Below, piece after piece: positions 45,840-58,060 of a DNA stretch of 64,000 nucleotides; position 1 is the stretch's first letter, and every line of letters begins with the position of its first letter. Source of the stretch: Capsicum annuum (taxonomy: Eukaryota; Streptophyta; Magnoliopsida; Solanales; Solanaceae); contig NC_061121.1 in NCBI RefSeq assembly GCF_002878395.1, forward strand, positions 131,037,046 to 131,101,045, read 5' to 3'. The position numbers and the translations under genes were made by a program. The notes under the pieces were generated by a model that saw nothing but the letters and a program-made list of their open reading frames with translations, made no database searches and was not told the DNA's origin.

Positions 45840-46310
45840 AAGAAGGTCAAGTTCTTGCAGTTTGGTGCGTGTGAGGGTAGTTTTCAGATGTTGAAAGATA
45901 AATTGACTTCAGCTCTACTTTTAACCTTTCCCGAGGGTAGTGATGTTTTATGGTTTATTGTTACGCTTCTCGTGTCGGTTATAGTTGTGTGTTGATGCAA
46001 CATGGTATGGTGGTGGCCTATGCTTCTAGATAATTGAAAGTTCATGAGAAGAACTACCCTACTCATGACTTAGAGTTGTTATCTGTGGACTTTAAATTTA
46101 AGATTTGGAGACATTACCTATATAGGGTGTATGTCGATTTCTTTTTCTATCATAAAAGCCTCCAATATGTGTTTACTTAAAAGGACTTAAATCTCTAACA
46201 AATAAGGTGGCTTGAGCTGTTAAAAGACTATGATATAAGTCTTCATTACCATCACGGTAAAACAAATGTAGTCGCCGATGATTTTTATAGATTTTTCTAT
46301 GGGGAGTTTT
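45840..46310 (+). pseudogene. Element H RNase H
   Basis: RNase H remnant: FGACEGSFQMLKDKLTSALL, a degraded CDAS block, LKVHEKNYPTHDLELLSVDF, then FYHKSLQYVF, RWLELLKDYDISLHYHHGKT and NVVADDFYRF, where the family ends ADALSR. Stops lie at 46180-46200. The catalytic Glu in HDLEL is present. Confidence 0.85.
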
Positions 46311-46339
46311 CCCTATGTAGATGGGGATAAGTGAAAATT

Positions 46340-47350
46340 AGTGAAAGACATTCATCATTTAGCTAATCTTGGAGTTCTACTACTGAACTTTGAGGATGGG
46401 CGTGTATTTGTGCTTCTAGTATATCAGTGGTCTCCTTTTGTTTAGATAAAGAAAAAGCAAGTATTGGACCCCGACTTGATGAAGATAAAAAGTAATATGG
46501 GTCAACACAAAGTTGCGGACTTTGTGATTGGTAGTGATGGTATCTTGAGATACCAAGGTAGGTTATATGTTCACGATTTTGATGGATTGAGGAAAAGGGT
46601 CATGGCTGAGGCTCATAAATCTAGGTATGATATACATCCCAGTTTGTCCAAGATGTATCATGATCGTAGAAATTTCTATTAGTCAGGTAATATAAAACGT
46701 GATATGGCTAGTTATGTGGCCAAGTATATGGTGTGTTAATATGTGAAAGTTGAGCACATGAGGCCCAGGGGCTCATATCTAGAAATCTAGTTACCCGAAT
46801 AAAAATGGGAGGCAATTAATATGGATGTCATTACTGGTCTTCCTAGATCCCGGAATCAACATGATTTTATTTAGGTAATTGTTGATAGAATGACCAAGAA
46901 TGCTCACTTTATGCCCATTAGGAATAATTTCTCATTCAAATATTATGCTAAGTTGTATCTTACAGAGATCAAATATTAGGACTATTGGCATGGAACCTTT
47001 TGAGCCATTGCATAGTAGGAGATGTCGATCTCCTATTGGGTTGTACGAGGTTGGCGAGGTCAAGTTACTTGGCACCGATCTAGTTCACCAAGCCTTAGAG
47101 AAGGTGAAGGTGATCCGTGATAGATTGAAAACCTCTCAAAGTCACCAAAATTCCTATGTACATGTTAGGCTTAGGGACTTAGATTTTAGTATTGGCTATT
47201 AGGTATTATTTAAAGTGTCTCCCATTAAGGGAGTGATGCGGCTTAGTAAAAAAAAGAAGCTTAGTCCCCAGTATGTCGGCCCCTACTTAATAGTGAAGAT
47301 GGTAGGCAATGTTGCCATGAGTTGGAGTTGTCTTATAGTATGAACTCCAC
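46340..47350 (+). pseudogene. Element H integrase, with internal deletion
   Basis: Integrase remnant. The N-terminal region (46464-46740) reads DFVIGSDGILRYQGRLYVHD with MAEAHKSRYDIHPSLSKMYHD, and zinc-finger Cys words follow. The core begins WEAINMDVITGLPRS and VIVDRMTKNAHFMPIR (46808-46920). After YLTEI near 46975 it jumps to GMEPFEPLHSRRCRSPIGL, so the middle of the catalytic core is missing. The C-terminal domain (QSHQNSYVHVR, VSPIKGVMRL) continues to 47350. Confidence 0.88.
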
Positions 47351-47359
47351 TCACATGGT

Positions 47360-47610
47360 TTTACATGTCTATATGTTGAGTAAATATATGGGTGATCCTT
47401 CATTGTTGTTCTTTTTAATGATGTTTGTATTTTAGACTCTTTGTCCTATGAGGAGATTCCGATGAGGATCTTAGATTGGCAAGTATGTCAATTACGAATG
47501 AAAGAGGTAGATTTGGCGAAGGTTCTATGGAGGAAACAAAACTCTGAGGAAGCTACGTAGGAAACAGAAGAGGACATGAAGTCCGAGTATCCTCATTTTT
47601 TTCCCATTCC
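47360..47610 (+). pseudogene. Element H chromodomain-like tail
   Basis: Words LDWQVCQLRMKEVDLAKVLW, then EEAT and ETEEDMKSEYPHFF (about 47473-47605), match the chromodomain-like end of Tekay-type integrases. After the stop near 47640 come about 500 bp of non-coding DNA up to the PPT. Confidence 0.75.
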
Positions 47611-47639
47611 AGAACCTTATGATGGAGCTATGTGTCAAT

Positions 47640-48142
47640 CCCCTTGCCTTTATTTATGTCCTTTATAGAAAATGGGTTGAAGTCCCTAATGTTTGAAATT
47701 GATTTATGTCTTATTAATGGACTAAAGTCCACAAGGATGAATTGATTGTGTCTTGTTAGACCCTAGGTACAAGTCCCTAATGCATTTAAATTATGTGTAT
47801 TTTGTTGTGATGGATTTATCCTAGTACCTTAAATTGATTCATGCCTTTAATAATCGATGGTTTAAAGTCCCCCATGCTTTAAGTTGCATTATATCTTGGA
47901 AAGTCGATGGGTTAAAGTCCTTAGGTTGTGAAGTGAGTAAGTGTTGATGAGCAATAAATTTGAGTTTTGAAATCGATGAAACGAATGATTGATTGATGAT
48001 GAGAACGAAGTGTCTTATGTCCTTGTTGAATGTATGCTTTAACTTTGTGTAAAGGTCTATTTGATGTGTATTGATGTGTTAACTTGTGTTTAAGTTTTCC
48101 TTACCCATCATTCGAGTATGAATGATCTAAGTAGGGGAGAAT
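47640..48142 (+). other. Element H 3' internal non-coding region and PPT
   Basis: No gene. It holds five or six copies of GGTTGAAGTCCCT/GGTTAAAGTCCC-like words, resembling those of the LTR array. It ends in GTAGGGGAGAA (48131-48141), a clear polypurine tract directly before the 3' LTR. Confidence 0.8.
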
Positions 48143-50495
48143 TTAAACACCTAGACTTTGGACCCCTTACAAAACTTCATCATTTGATGTCACTGGGGTA
48201 GGTATGATACGGTGATTGAGTTGTACCCTTAGATATGATTCGTATCCTCATCTCCTCCCCACTTGTACCTTAACCAGACTTATAGGGTAGTACACTATCT
48301 CCTATATGACATGACCACCCCTTAATCATAACCAACACATACGAGTCATACCCAACTTAATCGTATAGAGGAAAGCCTCAACCCAATTGGACTATTTTTT
48401 GTGCGAGTTGTGCATACGGTTAGGGAATGCATCATACAATTTGGATATGACTCAGGAGTGTCCACTCATACCCTAACCAGTTTAAAAATCCTAAGAGGAG
48501 CCTAGGGTATGAGTCTGGGTACCACTAGTACCCTAGTGTACGGTTCCCTAGTAAGTCGTATGGGGAAGTCATACCCTTTAATGGGTTCATTTTCCAGCAT
48601 TTAACTAAGGGCCTTGTGGCCATTTCCCATGCCTAAAACCTTAATCCCTCTCACTATATAATTGTGTGTAGCCTGCTAAACATCCATTTTGATGGATCAA
48701 ACACCCTAATTACTCTCTCAAACTCATCTTTAAAGAATTGGTGGCTAGGGTTTAAAGAGTGGTCTTCAAGAGGAAAACGGGGAGTCATTATTTTTGGTGA
48801 TTCATCTTTTTTAAGGCATGTGACTCTTCCCCTTGCTAAATAACTCTAAACCCATGTATTTCACACTTGGATTAGTAAGTGTACACGGTGGTTTTGAAAT
48901 CAAATGAAAAGGGTTTTGTTGGTTAATGATTAATAATGATGATTCCTACTAAGACATATGTTTATACATGCTATTGATGGTAGTTTTCACATGTTAATGA
49001 TTGTTGAATATGTCCTAACATGTGAGTCTTGAGTAACCTTAGTTTTGATGATTTCTATCATAAAATTGGCCTTTGTAAGGGCATGTACACAATGTGTTTG
49101 TAAAAATATCTAAGGGAGATGACTAGTTACATAATGATGATTCTTTGAACTAGGTCAATGTCCCTATATGTATGAGTGCTTCATAAATGGTAGTGTGAAG
49201 GTAAAATGAGCCATGTATTATGTAATTGATGTCCTTAGTAGATTGATAAATAAGAAGGGGGTTAATGTTCCTAACATGAAAATAAATGAGAATTGTGTGG
49301 GGGACAAAAATATGGTATAGAATTGCTAATGAAATGTGAATGGCTTGTAAGGGTCTTGAGGACCATTCTTTGAATTGTACGAGGATATGTATTAAGGCAT
49401 TGGCCTATTTAAATGGTTGAGTAATGAAGGCTCCCATGAGAACTATGTGGTCGTTTATGATGTTTAATTGGTTAAATAGGTTAAAGTCTGTATGTGTGGA
49501 ATTGAATATTTATGGATGTATAAAAAAAAGGTTAGAGTTTCAATGTCGACTAATGAGAGTCGTGATGGCTTGAGGTTAAAGTTCCTTCCCTAATGAAATG
49601 GGTTGGGGTTAGAGTCCCTTATCTAAAGTAGCATGAGGTTAGCGTCCCTTGCCAAATGTGGGAGCATGTGGTTAGATTCCCTTTCTTGAATGAATATGTG
49701 TGAGCTGTTAGATTTTCTCACTTATATAAATATATGTGAGTGGTTAGAGTCCCTTACTTAAATAGATGTGTATATGGTTAGAGTTCCTTACTTAATGATA
49801 TGTGAATATGGTTATTGTCCTATGTATAATGAGAAATACTTGAATATATAAGAGTGGAAGGTTAAAGTCCTCCATTGCATGTATGATGAATGAGTGCTTC
49901 CAAAGTCTATATAGATGGATAAAGTTATGGATGTGATTTGATATGATATATTGTTTATTGTAGAATGATTATGTTATTTTATCCTTATCCTTGAGTTACA
50001 TGCTTGCATTCCAACCTCTTACCATCTCCGAACGCTATATCCCCATGCGACATAGGGGTCGAAGCATCTTCTTCTTTTCCTGTATAGTGATTAGAAAATT
50101 TGAAGTGGTTTGTGCATTGACTTTGGAGTGGTGAGCTTCATTTCTTTTGAAGACATTAACTGTTGGCATTCTATATTTAGACTTAGTTTATCTTTGGCTA
50201 AGTTTGGCTATTGTCGGGGGCTTATCCCGACATATACATTTCTAAACTTTGATTGTATCGAGGTATTGTGGATGACTCTAGATTTGGGTATATTGGTTGG
50301 TGTGTTAATATTTAATAAATGGTTAGATATTATTTAAGTTATGACTTCTTGTATGTTTTTTCCTATCTCATTTTTTGTTGGGATTCACCTAACCCTTGTG
50401 ATTGCTGTGATTTATGTGATGGGTTATTGGGGTGAACTTTGGTTGATGTGGGCTTAAGGTACCCATACGACATGGCCCGGTTTTGAGGAGTGTCA
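48143..50495 (+). repeat. Element H 3' LTR
   Basis: 2353 bp, starting TTAAACACCTAGACTTTGG and ending GAGGAGTGTCA, followed by CTGGG. U3 AGTCATACCC words are at 48330-48580, TATATAAT at 48655 and the GGTTAGAGTCCC array at 49510-49880. The frame at 50110-50337 is not a gene. Confidence 0.92.
49510..49880 (+). repeat. GGTTAGAGTCCCT array in H 3' LTR
   Basis: Same degenerate array as 42230-42600, about nine copies, with GTTAGAGTCCCTTA units best kept at 49740-49800. Confidence 0.88.
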
Positions 50496-50500
50496 CTGGG
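50496..50500. repeat. Target-site duplication of element H, right copy
   Basis: CTGGG directly after the LTR end TGTCA; identical to 40842-40846. Confidence 0.9.
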
Positions 50501-51800
50501 GGTAGTTCAGGAAGCTATACAACTTAGCTTGTTCCCATTCTCTCTAAAAGGAGAAGTAACTTTATGGTAAGTAGAGTTACCTCATGGATATATTACCACG
50601 TAGAATAAGTTGAGGATTCAATTGATCGACTGATTCTTTCTACCCTCTAAAATGATTTAATTAAAGGATGAGAGCTATAATTTAGGATAGTTACATGAAA
50701 GAAACTATATAAAACATGGTTGAGGTTCAAGCAAAAGCTGATGAATTTTCCAAATCACAAAATCACAAAAAAGAACTTACTTGAGATAATCTATCAAGAC
50801 ATGAATACAAATACCAAGGTTTTATATGATTCTATTATAGCTGGAACTTTCATGAGTGTTTGCTGGGATAAAGCTTAAAAATCTTTGATCGAATCACTAC
50901 AACCAATCAAGGGTGGCATACTTGGGAGGTAGATTAATAAACTAGTACTTATTAGATTCATACTTTCAGTGAGTAGAGAGAATTGGATAAGACAATGGTT
51001 TATGAGGTAACACAGTTGAGAACTAAGATTATCCTGATTATGAAGGAGTTTGCTACAATGGGAGTAGAAAAAATAAACACAGTAAGTACTCAAGGTAAGG
51101 ATTCTAGAAATGATGAATCTTATTCTACAAAAAAAGTAAAGTATCTTGATAGAGATATTGCAGTTTCTATTCCAAGGGCCAAGAGTCCAATTAAGAAACA
51201 TGGGACTTGAGGTAAGGGAATCAAGGTAGAAGTTACTATAGAGAGCGATTAGGGATAAAAGATGAGAGTGTGATGGTGACTGGAGAAGGAAAGATGATTA
51301 CAAAGATAAGAGTGGCCTTCATGTTCCATTGACTAACTGTGATGTTGTGTCTAGAAGTTCAAGAAAAGAGGCATTGCTTGCAAAGCTTATAAAAGGTTCA
51401 AAGAGACAAGAGAGTTTGCTTATGGAAACGAAGGCAGATATTTCAAGTTTGAGCTAGAAAGTAGAGTCACATGCAATTGGGATTAAGAATCTTGAGAATC
51501 ATTTTTGGCAGATGTCTAAAATATTAAATCATCATCAATCGAGAACTCTTCCTAGAAATATTATTCAAAATCCAAAGAATAGCAATCACTACTTAATTAT
51601 CACCACTTGAAGTGGTAAGGCTACTACAGATCCACCCATGCTGATGGTTTATATTATCAGGAATGATATTGTGCATATTGATGATGCAGACAAAACTAAA
51701 ACTAAAAAGTTGGTGATTGATGGTAAGGTGTCTCAAAAACTGACAATTGTAGAGAAACAAGTTAATAATAATAATTAAAAGGGTAAGAAGGTTGCATTAG
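50501..51800 (+). pseudogene. Element G gag, second part
   Basis: Gag of the Athila-like element resumes. A VPILSKRRSN-like word with a FxLxGEA counterpart is followed by an IQLIDxFFxPSKM-like block near 50610-50650, the same position as FFPPSKT in Athila gag. The linker region 50980-51210 holds a 75-codon basic frame. A zinc knuckle is not legible. Stops are frequent. Confidence 0.72.
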
Positions 51801-51815
51801 TGTTGTAGCCTCTTC

Positions 51816-52310
51816 AATGACCTACTCTACCTTTTCCCCAGAGGTTGAAGAAGAAAGCAGAAGAATAGAAGTATCAAAAATTTATGTTGATGTTGAAAGA
51901 ATAGTCAATGAATATCTCTCTTATGGAAACTTTAGAGAAGCTAAATTTATAAATTATTTGGTGACTAAAAAGCAGACGGTGAGTTTTGAGTCACTGATAA
52001 TATGAACCACTATAGTGTTATTTTATCTCGATCTTTAGTCGAAAAGAAAGAGGATCCCAGAGCTTTGACTATTTATTGTACTGTTAGTTTTTTCAACTTT
52101 CCAAGAGCTTTATGTGACCTGGGAGCTACCATTAATTTAATCCTGCTAGTTGTATACAAGCAGTTGAGCTTGGGGTCACCTAAGCTGACCTCTATGAGAC
52201 TATTGATAGTAGATCACAGTGGTTCTTTTAAATTCCCAACTAATTTTTTGATTCTTGATTGTGAGGTTAATTTTGATGTCCTTATCTTCTCGTGAAGTCC
52301 TTTTCTATCC
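51816..52310 (+). pseudogene. Element G protease
   Basis: Athila-type protease, one of the longer open frames (52002-52295). It reads KKEDPRALTIYCTVSFFNFP, RALCDLGATINLILLVVYKQ, LGSPKLTSMRLLIVDHSGSF and FLILDCEVNFDVLIF. The active-site word LCDLGATINL keeps Asp and Gly but has Leu where the catalytic triplet has Ser/Thr, as is usual in this clade. The upstream frame 51817-52005 carries KxYVDVERIVNEYLS. Confidence 0.88.
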
Positions 52311-53700
52311 ACGGGTAGGGTATTTGTTGTATGGAGATGGGAAAGTTGAAATTTAGTCTTAATTAAGAGCAGGCCACATTCAATAAGCTTTATTCACTAA
52401 AGCAATCAAAGGACATGCTAATGATTTCTATGATAGACACAGTAGATAAAAATACATTGGTTGAACCTATTGAAGAGAGGCTTGGTGTAGAGGCACTAGC
52501 AGCTATGATCATGAATTTCTATTGTGATGGTATTGGTAAATATGATGAGATAGTGAGTACACTAGTCTATAGAGGTTAATATACCTATGCATTAAAAAAG
52601 TTGGACCTTTATTTAAAAACTAGAGCAACCCCTCCAGCGAGACCATCTATTAAGAAGCCACCTATTTTGTAATTAAATGATCTACCCTTTAATTTCAGTT
52701 ATGAATTCTTGTGGTCCAATAATACCCTGTTGATTATATTGTAGTCGATTTATTAGAGTCACAATTTGAGGCTTTTATCTTAGTATTGTAAATTCTTAAA
52801 ATTGCTATTGGTTGGACTATTAATGACATTATTTGAATTCCACTCAAAATGTGCACGCATAAGATTTAGCTTGTAATGGAATGTGTGCCTATGATTAAGC
52901 ATCAACAATGATTAAATCAACCTATGCAAGATGGTGAAGTATAAGATCATTAAGTCATTAGATGCAGGTGTGGTTTACCCTATTGCCGACAACAAATATG
53001 TGACCTCAGTTCAATGTGTGACAAAGGGGTGGGAACATTGTGGTCCCAAATGATAATAATGAGTTTTTATCTTATGAGACCAGTCACGAGATGGCAAGTT
53101 TGTATGGATTACAGGAAGCTAAATACTTAAACTCAGAAGGACCACTTTCCTTTGCTATTCATGGATCAGACCTTCGACTGTCTAGCTAGTAAATGATGGT
53201 ATTGCTTTCTTGATGGTTATTTGAGGTATAACTCAATTTTATTTTCTCCCAAAGATCAATAGAAAAACACTTTCACTTGTTCATGTGGTACATTTGGATT
53301 TAAGAGGATGGCCTTCTTTCTTTGTAATGCTCCTGCCACCTTTCAATGTTGTATGATGTCCATTTTTCGGACATAGTGGAGGACACTATCGAGGTCTTCA
53401 TAGATGATTTCTCAATTTTGGGTGATTCATAAAATGATTTTTTGGATCACTTAGCCAATACACTAAAAAGATTTAAGGAGTGCAACCTGGTGCTGCATTG
53501 AGAGAAGTTTCCCTTCATGGTCAAAGAGGGTATAGCTCTTGGGCATAAAATTTTGAAGAAAGGGATAGAGTTTGACAAGTCAAAAAATTAAGGTGATTGA
53601 AGAATTTCCTCCATCGATTTCTATGAAGGGCATTTGGAAATTTTTGGATCACTTTGGATTTATAAGTGGTTCATCAGGGACTCCACTAAAATTTCAAATC
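52311..53700 (+). pseudogene. Element G reverse transcriptase
   Basis: Athila-type RT in several frames. A linker holds the LEERLGVEALAAMIMNF region (52480-52520) and a KPPILxLNDLPFNFxYEF-like word (52655-52700). RT blocks include DAGVVYPIADNKYVTSVQCV (about 52965-53020), RWQVCMDYRKLN-like, YSWIRPSTV near 53155, a CNAPATFQ-like word near 53330-53345, an EVFIDDFSILGDS-like catalytic block (53390-53425) and ALGHKILKKGIEFDKSK. The catalytic Asp pair appears present. Stops and single-base shifts are frequent. Confidence 0.85.
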
Positions 53701-54190
53701 CATCTACCAATTGTTAGAGAAAGAGTTGACGTTTGTGTTTGATGATGCTTGTCTCAAGGGTCTTTTGAGTGTTCGAAAGAGAGGTCGATTTTACCTCCTA
53801 TTATCGTGTTTTTATAATGGACCTTCCGATTTGATGAAATATGTGAAACCAGGGTTTGTACCTAGGAGCAGTCCTAGGCCAAAGATGAGAAACAATACTT
53901 TATCCCCTTTACTATGTCAGCAAAGAACTTAATCCCACATAGAAAATTACACGATGACTAAACAAGAATTACATGAGGTAGTGTTTACTTTTGAAAAATT
54001 TTGGTCCTACTTTATTAGTAAAAAAGTTATTGTGAACACTAATCATATTTCTCTTAGGTACTTTATGGAAAAAAGATATTATGCCAAGGTTGATCCAATG
54101 GGTTCTATTTCTATAAGAATTTGATTTTGAGGTTAAGCATTGAAAAGGCACCGAAAATGAAGTTCCAGACCATATATCCCGCCATAAGAA
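53700..54190 (+). pseudogene. Element G RNase H
   Basis: Begins with LEKELTFVFDDACLKG (53711), then a shifted APIITAPDW-like block, a CYYVSKELNPT-like word near 53915, and ENYTMTKQELHEVVFTFEKF across 53943-54000, followed by IRFDFEVKHxKGTENEVPDH near 54110-54170. The order and words match Athila RNase H. The C-terminal DHLSR is read as DHISR. Confidence 0.82.
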
Positions 54191-54434
54191 AAAAGGATGC
54201 TTAAACTTGGGGATGATCTTGATATTGATGATACTTTTCTAGATGAGCTATCTTACAAGAATCACAAGACTTAATCCCTTTGTTTTCTTACTTTGCCAAT
54301 TACTTGGCAAGTGACCTTATCCCAGAATACATGTTTTAGAAGTGAAAGTGATTTATGCATGAGGTACAAAAGTTCTTCTGAGTTGGGCCATATTTATTAT
54401 GGGTGTATGTTGATGGTGTGATTAGGAGGTGTAT
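54191..54434 (+). pseudogene. Element G integrase, first part
   Basis: Linker and integrase N-terminus: DDTFLDELSYKNHKT, PLFSYFANYLASDLIPEYM, then VQKFF, a stop and VGPYLLWVYVDGVIRRCI. It stops in RRC, exactly where element I is inserted (TSD TGTAT, 54430-54434). Reading resumes at 62014. Confidence 0.85.
54430..54434. repeat. Target-site duplication of element I, left copy
   Basis: TGTAT immediately before the element I LTR; the identical TGTAT is at 62014-62018. Confidence 0.88.
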
Positions 54435-55840
54435 TGATTTTTTCCAATATTACACCTCTAAGTAGTATAACACGGTTGTTGCCAACTATATAACCCAATA
54501 AAGGTTGGGGTCGAACCCACAGGGAATAGGTCGAATATCTATCACAAACTTTCTGAAGTAGCCAGAAAGTGAAGAAAAGTAAACAGAGGGATTTTTGTGA
54601 GAACAATACCAATAGTAATAAATCTTGATCACTTGGATTGAAATCAATATGAAATGAATAATAGGATTGTGTTCCCCCTGACTTCCTAACTCCATAGACT
54701 TATCGTGCTACATCCAACTATCTCAATGTCTTGTGTGCAGAATATGAAAAGAAATGTAGCACCAATCATCTTGTGAATGATTTTGGTAACTTTCACTCAT
54801 CATCTTTTGACTCTTAGAGTATCTCCTTTCTGACCCTTATCCTGGATCCCAGATTAACTATTTTCTTTTGAGTGTCAAGTTAATTAGATAAAGGTTTATA
54901 TCTTCAAATTACTATTGTGATCTTCTTTTCCTAATATCTATATCTCTTTTGGAGTATGTATTGAATACAAACAGATTTTCAACTTTGGAGTTGTTAAGAA
55001 AGCAATCGCACCGAAGAAGCTCAAAATACATGGAAGACTATTGATTGAGAATGGCTTTGCACTTCCTCTGCTTTGTTATTCCGTCAGGGTTCCAACAACC
55101 CAGGTTAGGTGGTTTAGTCGCTCATGTTTACAAAAAAATCCATTGAATATATGAAAGAAAACATATGAATAATCTTACAATAATTGAATAATAAAAATCA
55201 GAATCTCAAATTACTATTCAATTGTAAAATGAAGAACAAAGGATTCAAAGATAAAAAGTTAAATCTTAGAATCAATATATTGTTATGAATGTAAATACTC
55301 CACAAAAGTGCATAAAATAATACAAAAACATCAAAGGGATATTTATAGAATACATGAGAACCCTAAAAATCCTAACCAAAATATAAAAGGAAAACCGAGT
55401 TGACAACTACTTACGAACCCACTAACGGTCTATAGGTGCAAACTATAGACCCTAGGTGGGTTGTAAGTCTCAAACGGAATCAGCAGTTGTCTGAACTTAC
55501 ACCTACGATGGCACTTATGACAGGCGTAAGTAATACTTATGCCCCATAAGTAGGTTTCATAAATCTCAAGAACAAATCTTAAGACTTTAGATCATTCAGA
55601 ATAATTTTCTCTAACACTTACGTTGCCAATTACAATGGCCATAAGTTCCATTTACAACCCATAAGTGGGTCCATAAGTGGTCCCTCTACACACTTCAACT
55701 TCTTATTCTTCTATTTTGCTCCAGAACCTAGTTTCCTGAAAACAAACACAAAAACACATTACATCTAACAAAAATGTCCTAATTACTTGCATATTTTCCA
55801 TTTTTAAGCATCGATAGTGACATGAAACCATGTCATATCA
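54435..55840 (-). repeat. Element I 3' LTR
   Basis: The left end TGATTTTTTCCAATATTACA aligns base for base with TGAAGTCACTGAAAATTACA at 60630. The right end is CCATGTCATATCA. U3 words of the type CACTTA(C/T)G and CATAAGTGG lie at 55405-55690. ATTTATAGAA (minus TTCTATAAAT) at 55341-55350 is a TATA candidate. The U5 word CCTGTGGGTTCGACCCC is on the minus strand near 54510-54530. Confidence 0.9.
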
Positions 55841-57500
55841 ACACCGTCAACTTAGAATGTTTGTATATCCTCAGAAAACAAACATATAACAAAATCACAC
55901 GATGCCTAACTAACAGAAACCGATGGCATCTATGTTAGTCAACTCAATTTCAGCTCAAAATGTTCAACTTTTTAAAACCAACTATGTGGATCTATATATC
56001 ATAATAATTTGACACAAAGGAATCAAGCTATGGACTTACATTAGCAACAAACAATCAAGAAAATACGCAAGTTAGACTACCCGAACAAATAAGCAACTAG
56101 AAACACGACCCATGTACCCTCACAACAAAGAAGTCCTATGCTCATACTATAATCATGCATGTCAATACGGGGACACTATCGATTTAGTCATACTTATAAA
56201 ATAAGAAACAAACATTGTGAATATAATACTATATTGCCCTTATTTTCTTTACCTTGATTTTTCATACAGTTGGACTAGGATTATTATAGGATTTTATTTG
56301 GCTTGTAATATAGGCTTGGGTGGGTATGTACATGTGGGAACTAGTGACTCACCCTCATTGATACTACACCTACATTTTGGATCCACTTGTCAACCAACTT
56401 CCTCTTATTTCTCCCTTTTATTTTTATTGCTTATTCAGGTTGGGTGTAATTTCTTTATTTTTCTCTTTTTCTTTTTCTTTATTTTTTCACTTATCTTTTT
56501 TTTTTTTGCTTTTCTCTTTATCCATTTCTTTCTATTTCTTTTACCACAACAAACCATTCTTTCTTTTCTATTATTCAAACCCTTCTTTATCTCCAATTTT
56601 AACTATACACCCCAATTATAGCCACCCTCAACTTAGGTGATTCATTTGCGTTAAGGTGCACAATGTCCAAGGAGGTACCAGAGCTAAAACATGGTCATTG
56701 TAATCAGTTTGGGAAGGTGACAAGGTGAAAACAAAAAAATAGGTCTATATAGGCTTAAATCTGGGATCAAGGGATAATTTTTCATATTTGGATGGTTATT
56801 TAGGCTAAGAGTGGACTAAATAAAAGAATGGCTTATGATCACGTCCTAAATAACTATCCTATAACATAGGCAAGAAAAATCAAGCGAGTTCTAGATTAAA
56901 TACACAAAGGGAACAAGGTTAGTATCTCACACATATGGTACCGGGTTGTGTTACTAACTACTACCTATCTAGTTCATGCAATGCTAAGATATGATTATTT
57001 TGTCCCCTATCCTAATGTCATAAAAATAATCAAATGATGGAACACATATATTCACATCATATACTTCACCAAATTTTAGGAGAGGTAACATTTTTCAAAA
57101 TTTAAAAACATAAATGAAATATGTCAACTGACTTAGGTTCCTTATTTTCTCCTAATTAAACAAATAATACCTAAACATGTTGGCTCTACTAAGAAAAATA
57201 AAAAAGAGACACGACAACAAAAATCTAGAGAGGACATCTAGACCTACAAGTAACTGTACCAACATCAAATAAGCATGCATTGTCCCCAATGCATTAGGTA
57301 ACCATAAAGAAAGTGAGTTTGGAACATACATGTTGCTTTTTAGATGCGTAGATCTAACGTCAATCACATTAACATGAATTATCACAAACACCAAAAAATA
57401 AAGAACCTTGGGTTTCCTCCCAAGTAGTACTTGATTTAACATTACAACATGATGTGGGGACCTTGATCACTCATACTTCATCAAGGCAGCCATAGGGTTA
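55841..57500 (-). other. Element I 3' internal non-coding region
   Basis: About 1.65 kb with no legible domain. At 57400-57440 the minus strand reads TTAAATCAAGTACTACTTGG then GAGGAAACCC, the sequence that usually follows the polyprotein in Athila-type elements. A C/T-rich stretch on the plus strand at 56390-56590 (T runs up to 10) produces two Phe/Ser-rich frames that I do not regard as genes. A short A/T-rich segment leads to the LTR. Confidence 0.65.
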
Positions 57501-58060
57501 GCCTCCATGATCATTAATAATATTTATTACCAAAACTACCATCATGTAATTTTGCTGCTTCATAGTTCTACACATAATGAACATGACTCACCTAATTATT
57601 TAGCCTAAGCTTAAGCTAACCTCTTTCTATATCAACCAATTCTTTACTCATTTCAAAAAATAGTCTCCTCAAAATTATAGACATCTCAAAATCAACCTCA
57701 CAGTCTTAGAACGTCGACCAAAGATACGAAGTCGTCCCCTTTAACCAAAATATCAAATAATATGCCCACAAGCTTCTTATATTACAATCTACCATCAATA
57801 ATGCATAATCATGGGTTCGGGGCGTCTCAATCCCAATTATTTGAACACTGCCATTATTATCAAGTTAAAGCTTCTACCAAGTCACACAAGGACCTAGAAA
57901 ACCTAGATGACCTAATTGTACAAGGAACTGTGAAGGCACTAGGGTCACCTTTCTTTTGAACAAGATATCTAGATTTAATCAAACTATAATGATGAAAAGC
58001 ACCAATATCCACCCAACTGATAGTTCTCTTCTTTGTTACCAAATCCTTCATAAATTTTGC
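57500..58060 (-). pseudogene. Element I protease
   Basis: Minus-strand Athila-type protease. The frame at 57860-58051 reads LVQKKGDPSAFTVPCTIRSS and RFSRSLCDLVEALT, where the family has ALCDLGASIN. Then VGILFDILVKGDDF and a TMKQQNYMMVV word near 57545 close the domain. The active-site Gly is lost by a small indel. The sequence then runs into the 3' region without the RT linker that element G has. Confidence 0.85.

Larger units (their letters stand above)
40847..50495 (+). mobile_element. Element H: complete but degraded Ty3/Gypsy (Tekay-like)
   Basis: 9.65-kb plus-strand element with LTRs of 2455 and 2353 bp, tRNA-iMet-type primer site, gag, protease, RT, RNase H, integrase with chromodomain-like tail, and PPT. 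Perfect CTGGG target-site duplication. It lies in the gag of Athila-like element G. Integrase has a large internal deletion. Elements B and H belong to different families; their LTRs do not align. Confidence 0.93.

Noticed and set aside
50875..51201. 108-codon minus-strand ORF
   Set aside because: It is antisense to the Athila gag linker of element G and overlaps a plus-strand frame; no recognisable domain.
56217..56640. Overlapping 134- and 87-codon Phe/Ser/Leu-rich frames that look like a membrane protein
   Set aside because: They arise from a C/T-rich stretch in the 3' non-coding region of element I; both frames give similar hydrophobic composition and no family motif is visible.
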